This document shows, piece by piece, positions 16,570-25,134 of a stretch of 58,403 nucleotides of DNA. Position numbers and translations under genes: made by a program. How positions within the stretch are numbered: the first letter of the stretch is position 1; each line of letters begins with the position of its first letter. The stretch is from Collinsella aerofaciens (GTDB taxonomy: Bacteria > Actinomycetota > Coriobacteriia > Coriobacteriales > Coriobacteriaceae). The DNA lies in the NCBI RefSeq assembly GCF_018785265.1, contig NZ_WQPK01000022.1:1-58403 (forward strand), in the 5' to 3' direction. The notes below the pieces were generated by a model. It made no database searches, was not told the DNA's origin, and worked only from the letters and a program-made list of their open reading frames with translations.

Positions 16570-17484
16570 CTACCAGCTTTTCTCGATATCGCGGATGCGC
16601 TGATAGAGCCAATCGTTTTGCGGCACTTGGATATCGTGTTTGACGGCCAGGCGGCAAATGGTGCCCGCGAACTCCTCGACTTCGGTTTTTCGTTGCGCGA
16701 TGCGGTCCTGCGCCATCGAGGGCATACCGGTGGGGTCGATTCCCTCAATGAGGTGCACCATCTGCGTCAGATCTGCCTCGGTCAGCTCAATGCCCTCGGC
16801 GTTGGCGACCGCAAGCGTTTCGCGCATGGCAGAAACAAAGCAGCGACGCTGCTCGGAGCCCGGCTCCGTGGCGCTTCCGTAGGTCCCGCCGTAGGCCATG
16901 CACGTCTGGTTGATGCCGTCGTTGAGCATGAGTTTGGCCCACATGCGGTGCGCAACGTCGCTCTCGACGGTATGGGCGATGCCGCAGCGCGTGTAGAGCT
17001 CGTCGATGGCGGTGACGGTTGCGAGCTCGGTGCCGGCCGCCGCGCCAAAGCGGATTTCGCCCGCATTGGTAAAGGTGAGCTCTCCGTTGAGGAACACGGC
17101 GTCCATGCCCTGGCAAATACCAAGAACGGTATGCTCCCAGCCAAAGCGCTCGGCAATCTTCTGCTCGCTCGTAATGCCGTTACACAGCGAGGCGATGAGC
17201 GTATTGGGTCCCACGACGCGCTCCATAGTCTTGAGTGCTTGGTCGAGACCGGTGGTCTTGACTGTCAGGATGACCAGATCGGCGGGCGTTGCCTCGCTGG
17301 CGCGGACGGACTTGAGCGCACAGGGCTTGCCATTGACGGTGAGCGCATCGCCCGCGTGACGCTCAAAACGGACGTCATCCATAACGTATTCGACGGCGTC
17401 GTTGCCGAGTGCCTGGGCGATCATACTGCCGTAGAGTAGCCCGACGCCACCCTTGCCGATAAAGGTGACCTTGTTGATCTGCAT
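16570..17484 (-). CDS. panE: 2-dehydropantoate 2-reductase
   Basis: An NADPH-dependent ketopantoate reductase (pantothenate/CoA synthesis). The 304 residues hold a Rossmann motif GKGGVGLLYG (about 10-19), LVILTVKTTGLDQAL, and the C-terminal ApbA domain with AKLMLNDGINQ containing the catalytic Lys. GGGGAG precedes the ATG. Other members of this family act on other ketoacids, and no other pan gene is near, so the pathway is inferred. A terminator-like hairpin lies directly upstream of its ribosome-binding site. Confidence 0.85.
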   Translation of the reverse strand: MQINKVTFIGKGGVGLLYGSMIAQALGNDAVEYVMDDVRFERHAGDALTVNGKPCALKSVRASEATPADLVILTVKTTGLDQALKTMERVVGPNTLIASLCNGITSEQKIAERFGWEHTVLGICQGMDAVFLNGELTFTNAGEIRFGAAAGTELATVTAIDELYTRCGIAHTVESDVAHRMWAKLMLNDGINQTCMAYGGTYGSATEPGSEQRRCFVSAMRETLAVANAEGIELTEADLTQMVHLIEGIDPTGMPSMAQDRIAQRKTEVEEFAGTICRLAVKHDIQVPQNDWLYQRIRDIEKSW

Positions 17485-17501
17485 GTGAATTATCTCCCCA
17501 T

Positions 17502-17529
17502 ATAAAAGGCGCCCGCGTAAGGGGCGCCT
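17502..17529 (-). terminator. Terminator or attenuator just upstream of panE
   Basis: On the minus strand a perfect 8-bp stem AGGCGCCC / GGGCGCCT is followed by TTTTATA and then by the panE ribosome-binding site. It may end the transcript of the small ORF at 17608-17802 or attenuate panE. Confidence 0.7.
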
Positions 17530-17607
17530 GATGGATTGTATGCTGCCAGGGTGATTGGTGGGTGCGCGGGGCGGCTGTTATGAAAAAGAAACTATTGCGC
17601 TGTGCGC

Positions 17608-17802
17608 TTATGCCGCGGGGCAGACCGCAAAGACGCGGGCGGGGTATCCGACGCCATCGCGGACCTTGGGGAAGGTGCAGAAGATGACGGCGCCTGTGGC
17701 GGGAAGCTCGTCCAGATGGTCCATGACTTCGATTTGATGGCGGTCGACCGAGAGGATGTATTGCTCGCCGGGGTAGGGGTAGGCGTCCTCGCACGTGGTG
17801 AT
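17608..17802 (-). CDS. 64-residue ORF with an apparent ATC start
   Basis: On the minus strand the frame from ATC 17802 to TAA 17608 has strong coding character (C/G in most third positions) and reads ITTCEDAYPYPGEQYILSVD at its start, ending in GYPARVFAVCPAA. AAAGGAG lies at ideal spacing (6 nt) before the ATC. An in-frame TGA stands five codons upstream and there is no ATG, GTG or TTG before residue 27, so either ATC is the start or the gene is a 5'-truncated remnant. The family is unknown. Confidence 0.5.
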   Translation of the reverse strand: MTTCEDAYPYPGEQYILSVDRHQIEVMDHLDELPATGAVIFCTFPKVRDGVGYPARVFAVCPAA

Positions 17803-17964
17803 GCCCGGCTCCTTTCATCGGGCTTTTTGCTGATGTTAAAGCGGTGCCGTGACGGCTCGATTTCTGCTGCGTTACGATACGTTCTCAATTGCGATTCCGA
17901 TGTGTTTCGATGACGTGACGGGTTTGTTTCGCCTTGTCAGGGCTTCGATGGGAGGGGAGGGGCC

Positions 17965-19155
17965 GTGCAATACCGCGTTGACCCTAAAAGTGGTAACCGA
18001 ATATCCGCTCTGGGTCTGGGCTGCATGAGGTTTCCCGGTGCGCCGGGACGTCCGGATGCGAAGACAGCCGATGCCATCATTTCCCGTGCGGTGGAGCAGG
18101 GGATTAACTACCTGGACACGGCCTATCTCTATCCCGGCAACGAGGCGTGCGTGGGTGCGTCGCTTGAGCGCCTGGGCTTGCGCGACCAGGTTTTGCTCGC
18201 AACCAAGCTGCCGCATGCTTCGTGCAAATGCGCGGAGGATTTCGACCGGTTTTTCGACGAGCAACTGCGCCGCCTACGGACTGACCATATCGACTATTAC
18301 CTCATGCACAACATTACCTCGCCCGCCCAGTGGGAACGTGTGGTGGCGTTGGGCATCGAGGACTGGATCGCGCAGCAAAAGGCTGCAGGGCGTATTCGTC
18401 AGATAGGCTTTTCGTACCACGGCAGCGCGGCGGACTTCCTTACGATGCTCGATGCGTATGAGTGGGACTTTTGCCAGATCCAGTACAACTACGCTGGAGA
18501 ACGATATCAGGCGGGAACGGCGGGGCTCATGGCCGCCGCCGAGCGAGGTCTCGCGGTGTTTGTGATGGAGCCGCTTTTGGGCGGACGCTTGGCAGGCAAA
18601 TTGCCTCCGCGGGCGCGCGCTGTTCTCGATGGTGCATGCGATCGGCATTTGCATACGCCTGCCGCTTGGGGGCTCTCGTGGGTGTGGAATCATCCCCAGG
18701 TGACCATGTTGCTTTCTGGTATGACCGATACCGCGCAGGTGGACGAGAATTCGTCACTGGCAGACCTCGCGTTGCCGAATTCGATGACGGCCAACCAGCT
18801 CGACACGATTGCGCGCGTGTTGATGGAGTTTGAGAAATCGAACCGTGTGCCCTGCACGGGATGCGGCTATTGCATGCCGTGCCCTAAAGGCATCAATATC
18901 CCTGGATGTTTTGCCGCCTACAACGCAAGCTATGCGCACAGCTGGTTTACGGGGCTGTCTCAATACTTTACGGCGAGCGCGGTGCGCACAAGCGAGCCCA
19001 AGTTGGTGAGCAATTGCGTCAAATGCGGCAAATGCGCGCGGCACTGCCCGCAGCACATCGATATTCCCGAGCGTCTCGACGATGTGCGCCGACGTTTCCA
19101 GCCTGGTCCCGTGACGGCGGTGCTTAAGGCCTTCGGCAAAACGCGCTCCTCATGA
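17965..19155 (+). CDS. Aldo/keto reductase with C-terminal 4Fe-4S domain
   Basis: A 396-residue fusion. Residues 1-280 form the aldo/keto reductase barrel (LGLGCMRFPG, NYLDTAYLYPGNE, LATKLP, YYLMHNI). The C-terminal part is ferredoxin-like, with CTGCGYCMPCPKG and CVKCGKCARHCPQ, which together can bind two [4Fe-4S] clusters. The GTG at 17965 follows GGGAGGGGAGGGG. Proteins of this type are common in anaerobes and probably couple carbonyl reduction to ferredoxin or flavodoxin; the substrate is unknown. Confidence 0.92.
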   Translation: MQYRVDPKSGNRISALGLGCMRFPGAPGRPDAKTADAIISRAVEQGINYLDTAYLYPGNEACVGASLERLGLRDQVLLATKLPHASCKCAEDFDRFFDEQLRRLRTDHIDYYLMHNITSPAQWERVVALGIEDWIAQQKAAGRIRQIGFSYHGSAADFLTMLDAYEWDFCQIQYNYAGERYQAGTAGLMAAAERGLAVFVMEPLLGGRLAGKLPPRARAVLDGACDRHLHTPAAWGLSWVWNHPQVTMLLSGMTDTAQVDENSSLADLALPNSMTANQLDTIARVLMEFEKSNRVPCTGCGYCMPCPKGINIPGCFAAYNASYAHSWFTGLSQYFTASAVRTSEPKLVSNCVKCGKCARHCPQHIDIPERLDDVRRRFQPGPVTAVLKAFGKTRSS

Positions 19156-19156
19156 C

Positions 19157-19234
19157 CCTTTTATAACTTGCGGTGGAATAGTTCCTGTTTGCGGCAGAAT
19201 AGGGGCCAAACAGGAACTATTTCACCGCAACTGA
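19157..19234. repeat. Hairpin element, copy 1 (before Gfo/Idh gene)
   Basis: A 24-bp stem with a single G-U pair: 19168-19191 (TTGCGGTGGAATAGTTCC...) with 19207-19230, loop 15 nt. It is preceded by CCCTTTTATAA, shared exactly with copy 2 at 20337, and ends just before the ribosome-binding site of the next gene. Confidence 0.8.
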
Positions 19235-19245
19235 AGGGGGCTGTC

Positions 19246-20265
19246 GTGGGTCATCGAGATTCATGTGATGATTTGCGTGAGGTTCGTTGGGGCGTTTTGG
19301 GCGCCGGGCACATTTCGCATCGATTTGCATCGTCGCTCAAGGAGGTGGACGGGGCACGGCTTGTGGCTGCGGCCGGCCGCACTCCTGCACATGTCGAGGA
19401 ATTTTGCCGAGCGTTTTCGATCGATGCTGCGCATGGCCATGCCTCGGTCGACAATAACGGCGACGCGGCTTATGGCGCGCTGATTGCCGACCCCGATGTC
19501 GACGCAATCTACTTGGCTCTTCCGCATGGCATACATACGCGTTGGGCCTGTCGCGCGCTGCGCGCCGGAAAGGCCGTGCTGTGCGAAAAGCCGGCCGTTT
19601 TGAGTGAGGAAGAGGCTCTCTCGATTGCCTCCATCTCTCGCGAGCGCGGCGTGCTGTTTATGGAGGCGATGAAGAATCGGTTTTGCCCGATGCGCACTCG
19701 CGTGAAGGACTTGCTTGCGTCGGGTGAGCTTGGCCGTATTGTCTCGATTGAAAGCGTGCAAAAGCTCGATTACGGCGAGTCTCCTTCGGGCTATCTGCTT
19801 GATCCGTTGCAGGGCGGCTGTCTATATGACATGGGCTGCTATGCGGTCGGTTGGTTTGAGGATTTGCTCGCGGGCGCGTGCGAGGTTTCGTCCCGTGAAG
19901 TTCGCTGGCGTGACGTATCGGGCGGTCGCGTCGATTGGGCCGACGAGATCCATATGAGCGTCGGCGGTATACCCATTCATATGGTGTGCGACGGCAAAGC
20001 AACATATGAAAGCCGCTTAACGATTGCCTGTGAGCGGGGTTCGTTGGAAATCGAGCGTCTCCATCGCCCCGAGCTCGCCCATGTGAAGTACTCCGACGGG
20101 CGAACGCTCGAAATAAATGCCCCGTTTGAGGTCGATGATTTCTACGGCGAAATCCAGCATGCGACGCAGCTCATTCAGGCGGGGAAACTCGAAAGCCCCA
20201 TCATGTCCCTAGCCGCCACGCAGCGCTGCGCGCACATCATCGATGCAATCCGTCTAGCCCTCTAG
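19246..20265 (+). CDS. Gfo/Idh/MocA family oxidoreductase
   Basis: A 339-residue NAD(P)-dependent dehydrogenase. The Rossmann motif is GVLGAGHISHRF, followed by LALPHGIHTRWA and the signature CEKPAVLS; the C-terminal dimer domain follows (MEAMKNRFCPMR, GCLYDMGCYAVGW). The GTG at 19246 follows AAGGGGG; an upstream extension would run through the hairpin element. The gene lies between two related hairpins, and the next gene (endonuclease IV) has the same kind of 5' region. Substrate unknown, probably a sugar derivative. Confidence 0.88.
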   Translation: MGHRDSCDDLREVRWGVLGAGHISHRFASSLKEVDGARLVAAAGRTPAHVEEFCRAFSIDAAHGHASVDNNGDAAYGALIADPDVDAIYLALPHGIHTRWACRALRAGKAVLCEKPAVLSEEEALSIASISRERGVLFMEAMKNRFCPMRTRVKDLLASGELGRIVSIESVQKLDYGESPSGYLLDPLQGGCLYDMGCYAVGWFEDLLAGACEVSSREVRWRDVSGGRVDWADEIHMSVGGIPIHMVCDGKATYESRLTIACERGSLEIERLHRPELAHVKYSDGRTLEINAPFEVDDFYGEIQHATQLIQAGKLESPIMSLAATQRCAHIIDAIRLAL

Positions 20266-20336
20266 GACTTGGCGCTGACGCGTAGGGGATCATGACGCCG
20301 GCGCCCGTGGTGCCTGGCGGCCCACATCTCTGATGC

Positions 20337-20416
20337 CCCTTTTATAACTTGCGGTGGAATACGGTCTGTTTGCGCCAAAATAAGGCACCAATAGACCGTA
20401 TTTCACCGCAACTGAT
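20337..20416. repeat. Hairpin element, copy 2 (before endonuclease IV gene)
   Basis: The 25-bp start CCCTTTTATAACTTGC... is identical to copy 1. The stem is 20349-20367 with 20393-20411 (19 bp, one G-U). The inner arm differs from copy 1 (ACGGTCT versus AGTTCCT) but both sides changed together, so pairing is kept. Confidence 0.8.
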
Positions 20417-20431
20417 GAGGGGGAGCTGGAG

Positions 20432-21298
20432 ATGCTGACAATCGGATGTCATCTTTCGACGACGAAGGGCTATCGGGCAATGGGGGAGACGGCGTTGTCC
20501 ATTGGTGCCAATACCTTTGCGTTCTTTACGCGCAACCCGCGCGGTGGCAAGGCAAAAGACCTTGACATGGATGACGTGGCGGCTCTGCGCGAGCTTATGG
20601 CGCAAAACGACTTTGGACCGCTGGTGGCGCATGCCCCGTATACCTATAACCCCTGCTCCGCTAAGGAGCGGGCGCGAGAGTTTGCCTTGGAGGCTATGGC
20701 GGAAGATTTGCAGCGTCTGGAAGCACTGCCCGGCAACTACTACAATTTTCACCCCGGTGCGCATGTGGGAAAAGGGGCAGACGCCGGCATTCAGATGATT
20801 GTCGACACGCTGTGCCAGGTGATGTTTGAGGGACAGCAGACGACGGTATTGCTCGAGACCATGGCGGGCAAGGGCACCGAGGTGGGCCGTAGCTTTGAAG
20901 AACTGGCGTGCATTATCGAGGGCGTTGCCGCCAAGTGCCCAGAGCTGTCCGATAAGCTGGGCGTTTGTTTGGACACCTGCCATGTGAGCGATGCCGGCTA
21001 CGACATCATCCATGATCTGGACGGCGTACTCGACGAGTTCGACCGCGTGGTGGGTATCGATCGCTTGCATGCCGTACACATCAACGATTCGAAGAACCCT
21101 TGTGGCGCCCATAAAGATCGTCACGAGTGCATCGGCAAGGGATACCTTGGCAGCGAGGAATTTGGTGGCGGTATGCAGGTTATACAGAATATTGTATCGA
21201 ATGGCCGTTTGCGTTCGCTGCCGTTTATTTTGGAGACTCCGAACGAACTTGCAGGTTATGCGGCTGAAATCAAACTGTTAAGGTCATTGCAGCAGTAA
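20432..21298 (+). CDS. nfo: Deoxyribonuclease IV (AP endonuclease IV family)
   Basis: A metal-dependent AP endonuclease of base-excision repair, 288 residues. The TIM-barrel signature motifs are present: [73 protein letters not shown] and ETP near the end. AGGGGGAG lies upstream of the ATG. It follows the second copy of a repeated hairpin. Confidence 0.94.
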   Translation: MLTIGCHLSTTKGYRAMGETALSIGANTFAFFTRNPRGGKAKDLDMDDVAALRELMAQNDFGPLVAHAPYTYNPCSAKERAREFALEAMAEDLQRLEALPGNYYNFHPGAHVGKGADAGIQMIVDTLCQVMFEGQQTTVLLETMAGKGTEVGRSFEELACIIEGVAAKCPELSDKLGVCLDTCHVSDAGYDIIHDLDGVLDEFDRVVGIDRLHAVHINDSKNPCGAHKDRHECIGKGYLGSEEFGGGMQVIQNIVSNGRLRSLPFILETPNELAGYAAEIKLLRSLQQ

Positions 21299-21359
21299 AG
21301 GCTGCCATAAACTGGAGTGCTACATTCACGTTATGGGTTTGTTTCAATCAGTTTTCTAA

Positions 21360-21388
21360 TTGCAGATTCTTCCAAGCGGGTGCATAAT
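21360..21388 (+). promoter_or_regulatory. Candidate promoter of the amino-acid ABC operon
   Basis: TTGCAG, 17-bp spacer, CATAAT. The -10 is good and the -35 weak. It lies about 60 bp before the binding-protein gene. Confidence 0.35.
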
Positions 21389-21445
21389 AACCCTCAGTTT
21401 TTGCAGACCTCTGAATCAAACGAGGTCACCGGAAGGAGACTGATT

Positions 21446-22306
21446 ATGAAGCTCAAGAAGCTTGGCGCATTTGCCGCCACGGGTGCCATGGCGCTCGCCC
21501 TCGCACTGACGGGCTGCGGCTCGTCCAACGCCACCTCTGGTTCTGATGCCGGTTCCAGCAGCTCTGACGACGCTAAGGTCGAGAAGGTCGACGGCTCCAA
21601 GGAGTACGCGCTCGTCAAGGATGGTACGCTCACCGTCGGCACCTCTGCCGAGTACGCTCCGTTTGAGTACAAGGATGACAACGGCGATTATCAGGGCTTT
21701 GACCTTGAGCTCATCAAGGCCATCGGCGACAAGCTGGGCCTGGATGTCGAGTATGTCAACAATGACTTTGACACGCTGGTTCCGGGTGTCGCTTCGGGCG
21801 CCAAGTATGACGTTTCCATTGCGGCTATCACCGACACGCCCGAGCGTGAGAAGGAAGTCACTTTCTCTGATTCCTACTACATGGACGATCAGGCTATCGT
21901 GACCAAGGTCGATAACACCGACATCACGGCCGACAACTACAGCGAGAAGCTCAACAACGCCGATGCTACCATCATCGTCCAGTCTGGCTCGACCGCCGAG
22001 TCCTTTGCCCAGGAGAACTTCCCCAAGGCCAAGATTGTCCCCTACAAGGACGCCACCGAGTGCTTCAGCGCCCTGCAGTCCGATAAGGGCGACGCCGTAG
22101 TCACCAACCGCTCCGTTGCCAGCCAGCTGACCGCCGAGCAGTTCAACACCTGCCAGACCATTAAGCAGATTAGCACCGGCGAGGAGTATGCCATCGCCAT
22201 CAACCAGGGCAACACCAAGCTCAAGGACGACATCAACCAGGCCATCAAGGACCTGACCGACGACGGTACCGTTGACGCCCTCATGGCTAAGTACAACATC
22301 AAGTAA
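21446..22306 (+). CDS. Amino-acid ABC transporter substrate-binding lipoprotein
   Basis: A family 3 solute-binding protein, 286 residues. A lipoprotein signal (MKLKKLGAFAATGAMALALA then LTGC, lipidation at C24) is followed by a Ser/Gly/Asp linker and the binding domain with GTSAEYAPFEYKDDNGDYQGFDLELIKAIG. Polar amino acids are the likely ligands. GGAAGGAG precedes the ATG at 21446; the frame is open upstream but has no start signal. It is followed by a hairpin, the permease and the ATPase, so it can be made in excess. Confidence 0.93.
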   Translation: MKLKKLGAFAATGAMALALALTGCGSSNATSGSDAGSSSSDDAKVEKVDGSKEYALVKDGTLTVGTSAEYAPFEYKDDNGDYQGFDLELIKAIGDKLGLDVEYVNNDFDTLVPGVASGAKYDVSIAAITDTPEREKEVTFSDSYYMDDQAIVTKVDNTDITADNYSEKLNNADATIIVQSGSTAESFAQENFPKAKIVPYKDATECFSALQSDKGDAVVTNRSVASQLTAEQFNTCQTIKQISTGEEYAIAINQGNTKLKDDINQAIKDLTDDGTVDALMAKYNIK

Positions 22307-22328
22307 AATAGCTACTTGATTGCTCGCG

Positions 22329-22360
22329 GGCCCTTTCCGCTTTGGCGGAGAGGGCCTTTG
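22329..22360 (+). terminator. Partial terminator between binding protein and permease
   Basis: GGCCCTTTCCGC (22329-22340) pairs with GCGGAGAGGGCC (22345-22356), followed by only TTTG. It probably lowers transcription or protects the upstream mRNA, giving more binding protein than permease. Confidence 0.65.
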
Positions 22361-22424
22361 CGCTTCTCTTGACGGAGAGCATTTCCGTCTCGTTTTGCCG
22401 GCAACTTCTACGATAGGAGCCACC

Positions 22425-23786
22425 TTGTCTCGACTGAACAAAGGGGCCGCGGAGCAGCGTTTTCCACTGCCCGTCTTGCTCCAAAAGCTAGCCTGCGTCA
22501 TGGCCGTGGCGCTCGCGCTGGTGTGCGCGGGGGCATATGCGCCCACGACCGCCCAGGCGCTTGAGACCGCAAAGATTACCGCCCGACCCAACACCGGTTC
22601 GGGCAGCGACGTGGTTGGTGGCACCGAGACTCGTATCACCTGGGAGGTTCAGGCCGATGCCGACGAGGAACTGAGCGGTCTTTCGCTGACGTTTGCCGAT
22701 GGCACGACCTTTGGTGCGGACGACACGCGCCTGACGATGCTCTCGGGCGATGACCTTATGGACCGTACGCCCATGAAGCCTACGTGCAAGGTCGACGGCC
22801 AGACGCTCAAGATCGATTTTGGCGAGACGGCGCCCGCCGGCGGCTATTTCCGCGTCGAGGTCTACGGCGTGACCTTCCCTGTCGAGGGTGGCGACGAGGC
22901 CTTTAGTGGCACCTGCACTTTGGCCGATGGTTCGACCAAGAAGATCTCCAAGATTCCGTCGGTGGAGATCAAGGGCGTGACGGCATTCGATAACTTCCTA
23001 GCCGACCTTAAAGAGCAGCCGTGGGTTGAGGCGTGGAACTCTAATATGTTCCTCCGCCTGTTCTTGAACCCGGTCATTTTGGTTCAGAGCCTGCCGATCG
23101 TCTTCAAGGGCTTCCTTATGTCGCTCTCGATCGTGCTCGTGGCATTTCCTTTGGCCATTCCCTTTGGTTTTGCCTTGTCACTTATGCGCATCTCCAAGTC
23201 GCGCATCCTGCGCTGCCTTGCCGGCATCTATGTGAATATCATCCGTGGTACGCCGGCGTTCCTGCAGATCTACATCGCGTTCTTTGGCCTGCCGCTGGCC
23301 GGCGTCAAGGTTGACGACTATGTGCTGGGCGTCATCGTCATGGCCATGAACTCGTCTGCGTACCTGTGCGAGATCTTCCGCGCCGGTATTCAGTCAATCC
23401 CCAAGGGCCAGAACGAGGCTGCTCGCTCGCTGGGCATGAATGCCTTCCAGACACTGCTCTACGTTATGATTCCGCAGACGTTCCGCAATGTCCTGCCTAC
23501 GCTGACCAGTGAGTTCATCCTGCTTTACAAGGATACGTCGCTGCTCGCGGCCGTGGGTGTAGTCGAGATCGTCATGAACGCCCGCACCATCGTGGCCACG
23601 ACGGGCTCCATCACGCCGTATGTGGTTGCCGCCCTGTTCTATCTGGTCATCACCCTGCCGCTTGCGCGCTTGGTGAGCGGTCTTGAGGCGAGGCTTTTGG
23701 GTACGGCCGAAACCAAAAAGAAGCGTCCCACCAAGAGCGCCGGACAGGTTGTCGCAACGCCCGCCGATCATATTGCCGGTCTGTAA
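22425..23786 (+). CDS. Amino-acid ABC transporter permease with extracytoplasmic N-terminal domain
   Basis: A 453-residue permease starting at TTG 22425, 6 nt after GATAGGAG. The first part has a signal-like hydrophobic segment (VMAVALALVCAGAYA, about 25-42) and a beta-rich region of about 150 residues (TWEVQADADEELSGLSLTFADG). The C-terminal part (from about 215) is a His/Gln-type permease with the EAA-like loop around EAARSLGMNAFQTLLYVMIPQTFR. Such permeases are usually about 220 residues, so the N-terminal half is extra. It works with the flanking binding protein and ATPase. Confidence 0.9.
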   Translation: MSRLNKGAAEQRFPLPVLLQKLACVMAVALALVCAGAYAPTTAQALETAKITARPNTGSGSDVVGGTETRITWEVQADADEELSGLSLTFADGTTFGADDTRLTMLSGDDLMDRTPMKPTCKVDGQTLKIDFGETAPAGGYFRVEVYGVTFPVEGGDEAFSGTCTLADGSTKKISKIPSVEIKGVTAFDNFLADLKEQPWVEAWNSNMFLRLFLNPVILVQSLPIVFKGFLMSLSIVLVAFPLAIPFGFALSLMRISKSRILRCLAGIYVNIIRGTPAFLQIYIAFFGLPLAGVKVDDYVLGVIVMAMNSSAYLCEIFRAGIQSIPKGQNEAARSLGMNAFQTLLYVMIPQTFRNVLPTLTSEFILLYKDTSLLAAVGVVEIVMNARTIVATTGSITPYVVAALFYLVITLPLARLVSGLEARLLGTAETKKKRPTKSAGQVVATPADHIAGL

Positions 23787-23798
23787 GGAGGTTCTATC

Positions 23799-24551
23799 AT
23801 GAGCGAAACCAATAACTCGAACGAGGTCGTCGTCAGCATCAAGAACCTCCAGAAGGCCTTTGGCGATAACGTGGTCCTGCGCGATATCGATCTGGATGTG
23901 CACAAGGGCGAGGTCGTCGTAGTCCTGGGTCCTTCGGGCTCTGGCAAGTCGACGATGCTTCGCTGCATCAATCGTCTGGAGCATCCCACGAGCGGCTCGA
24001 TTGTCGTTGAGGGCGTGAACGTGTGCGCCAAGGGCGTCGACCTTAACAAGGTACGTACGCATCTGGGTATGGTGTTTCAGCAGTTCAACCTGTTCCCGCA
24101 CCTGTCGGTCAAAAAGAACGTCATGCTTGCGCAGCAAAAGGTGCTCAAACGCAGCAAGGAAGAGGCCGAGAAGATTGCCATTGAGGAGCTGACGAAGGTC
24201 GGTCTTGCCGAGCGTATCGACTTTATGCCGAGCCAGCTGTCGGGCGGTCAGCAGCAGCGCGTGGCGATCGCCCGCGCCCTGTCGATGAACCCGCACGTGA
24301 TGCTCTTTGATGAGGCCACGTCGGCACTCGATCCCGAGCTTGTCCGCGACGTCCTGGGTGTCATGCGCGACCTGGCACGCGACGGCATGACCATGATCGT
24401 GGTGACGCACGAGATGGGCTTCGCCCGCGACGTCGCCGACCGCGTCGTCTTTATGGACGGTGGCGTTATCGTGGAAGAGGGCACGCCGAGCGAGGTCTTC
24501 GACCACCCCAAGAGCGAGCGCACCAAGGCGTTCTTGGGCAATATCTCGTAG
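23799..24551 (+). CDS. Amino-acid ABC transporter ATP-binding protein
   Basis: The ATPase of a polar amino-acid importer (GlnQ/HisP type), 250 residues. Walker A is GPSGSGKST (about 44-52), the signature is LSGGQQQR, Walker B is [11 protein letters not shown], and the switch is [15 protein letters not shown] precedes the ATG. It ends the operon, before a strong terminator. Confidence 0.96.
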   Translation: MSETNNSNEVVVSIKNLQKAFGDNVVLRDIDLDVHKGEVVVVLGPSGSGKSTMLRCINRLEHPTSGSIVVEGVNVCAKGVDLNKVRTHLGMVFQQFNLFPHLSVKKNVMLAQQKVLKRSKEEAEKIAIEELTKVGLAERIDFMPSQLSGGQQQRVAIARALSMNPHVMLFDEATSALDPELVRDVLGVMRDLARDGMTMIVVTHEMGFARDVADRVVFMDGGVIVEEGTPSEVFDHPKSERTKAFLGNIS

Positions 24552-24577
24552 CCGCTTTATATGACTGGCATAGCAGA

Positions 24578-24612
24578 AAACGGGAGCTGGATGTGATCCA
24601 GCTCCCGTTTTT
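24578..24612 (+). terminator. Intrinsic terminator of the ABC operon
   Basis: A 15-bp perfect stem with a 3-nt loop (AAACGGGAGCTGGAT / ATCCAGCTCCCGTTT), followed by TTTTTGTT. Confidence 0.95.
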
Positions 24613-24668
24613 GTTGGGACGCGAATGTGTTTTGGTGCAGAGCGCGTTATGGGCGGGGCTCATTGCCG

Positions 24669-25088
24669 CTAGGCGAGCTCGGCTCCAAGAGCGCGGCAGG
24701 CCGCTTCGCCCTCGTCGTCGGGTGCGTCGTAGCAGATGACGGAATCTACGACGTTGACGCCGGCCTCGTCGGCGTCGGCCTTCCAGTTGTCCATCCACTC
24801 GCCCTCGGCCCACGAGTAGGAGCCAAAAAGGACGACCTTCTTATCGCCGAGGGTCTCCTTGACCTCGTCCCACATCGGCTGGAACTCATCGTACTCGAGT
24901 TCCTCGGAGCCCATGGCGGGGCAGCCGAAGGCGAAGGCGTCGTAGTCGGCGGCCCTGTCGGCAGAGAAGTCGGCGCAGGGGATGACCCCAGTCTCGGCAC
25001 CCGCGGATGTGGCGCCTTCGGCGACGAGGTTTGCCATGGCCTCGGTATTGCCCGTGCCGCTCCAGTAGACGACTGCGATCTTGCTCAT
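24669..25088 (-). CDS. Flavodoxin
   Basis: A small FMN electron carrier, 139 residues. The phosphate-binding loop is YWSGTGNTEAMA at residues 8-19, followed by AFGCPAMGSEELEYDEFQPMW and VLFGSYSWAEGEWM, which cradle the flavin. Flavodoxins often replace ferredoxin when iron is short. GAAAGGAAC precedes the ATG at 25088. It is 46 bp after the DUF3793 gene on the same strand, a pairing that suggests iron- or metal-linked expression. Confidence 0.93.
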   Translation of the reverse strand: MSKIAVVYWSGTGNTEAMANLVAEGATSAGAETGVIPCADFSADRAADYDAFAFGCPAMGSEELEYDEFQPMWDEVKETLGDKKVVLFGSYSWAEGEWMDNWKADADEAGVNVVDSVICYDAPDDEGEAACRALGAELA

Positions 25089-25134
25089 ATGTGTTCCTTT
25101 CGGTTGTGCGGCGTGCGGCCGCGTTTTGTATGCT

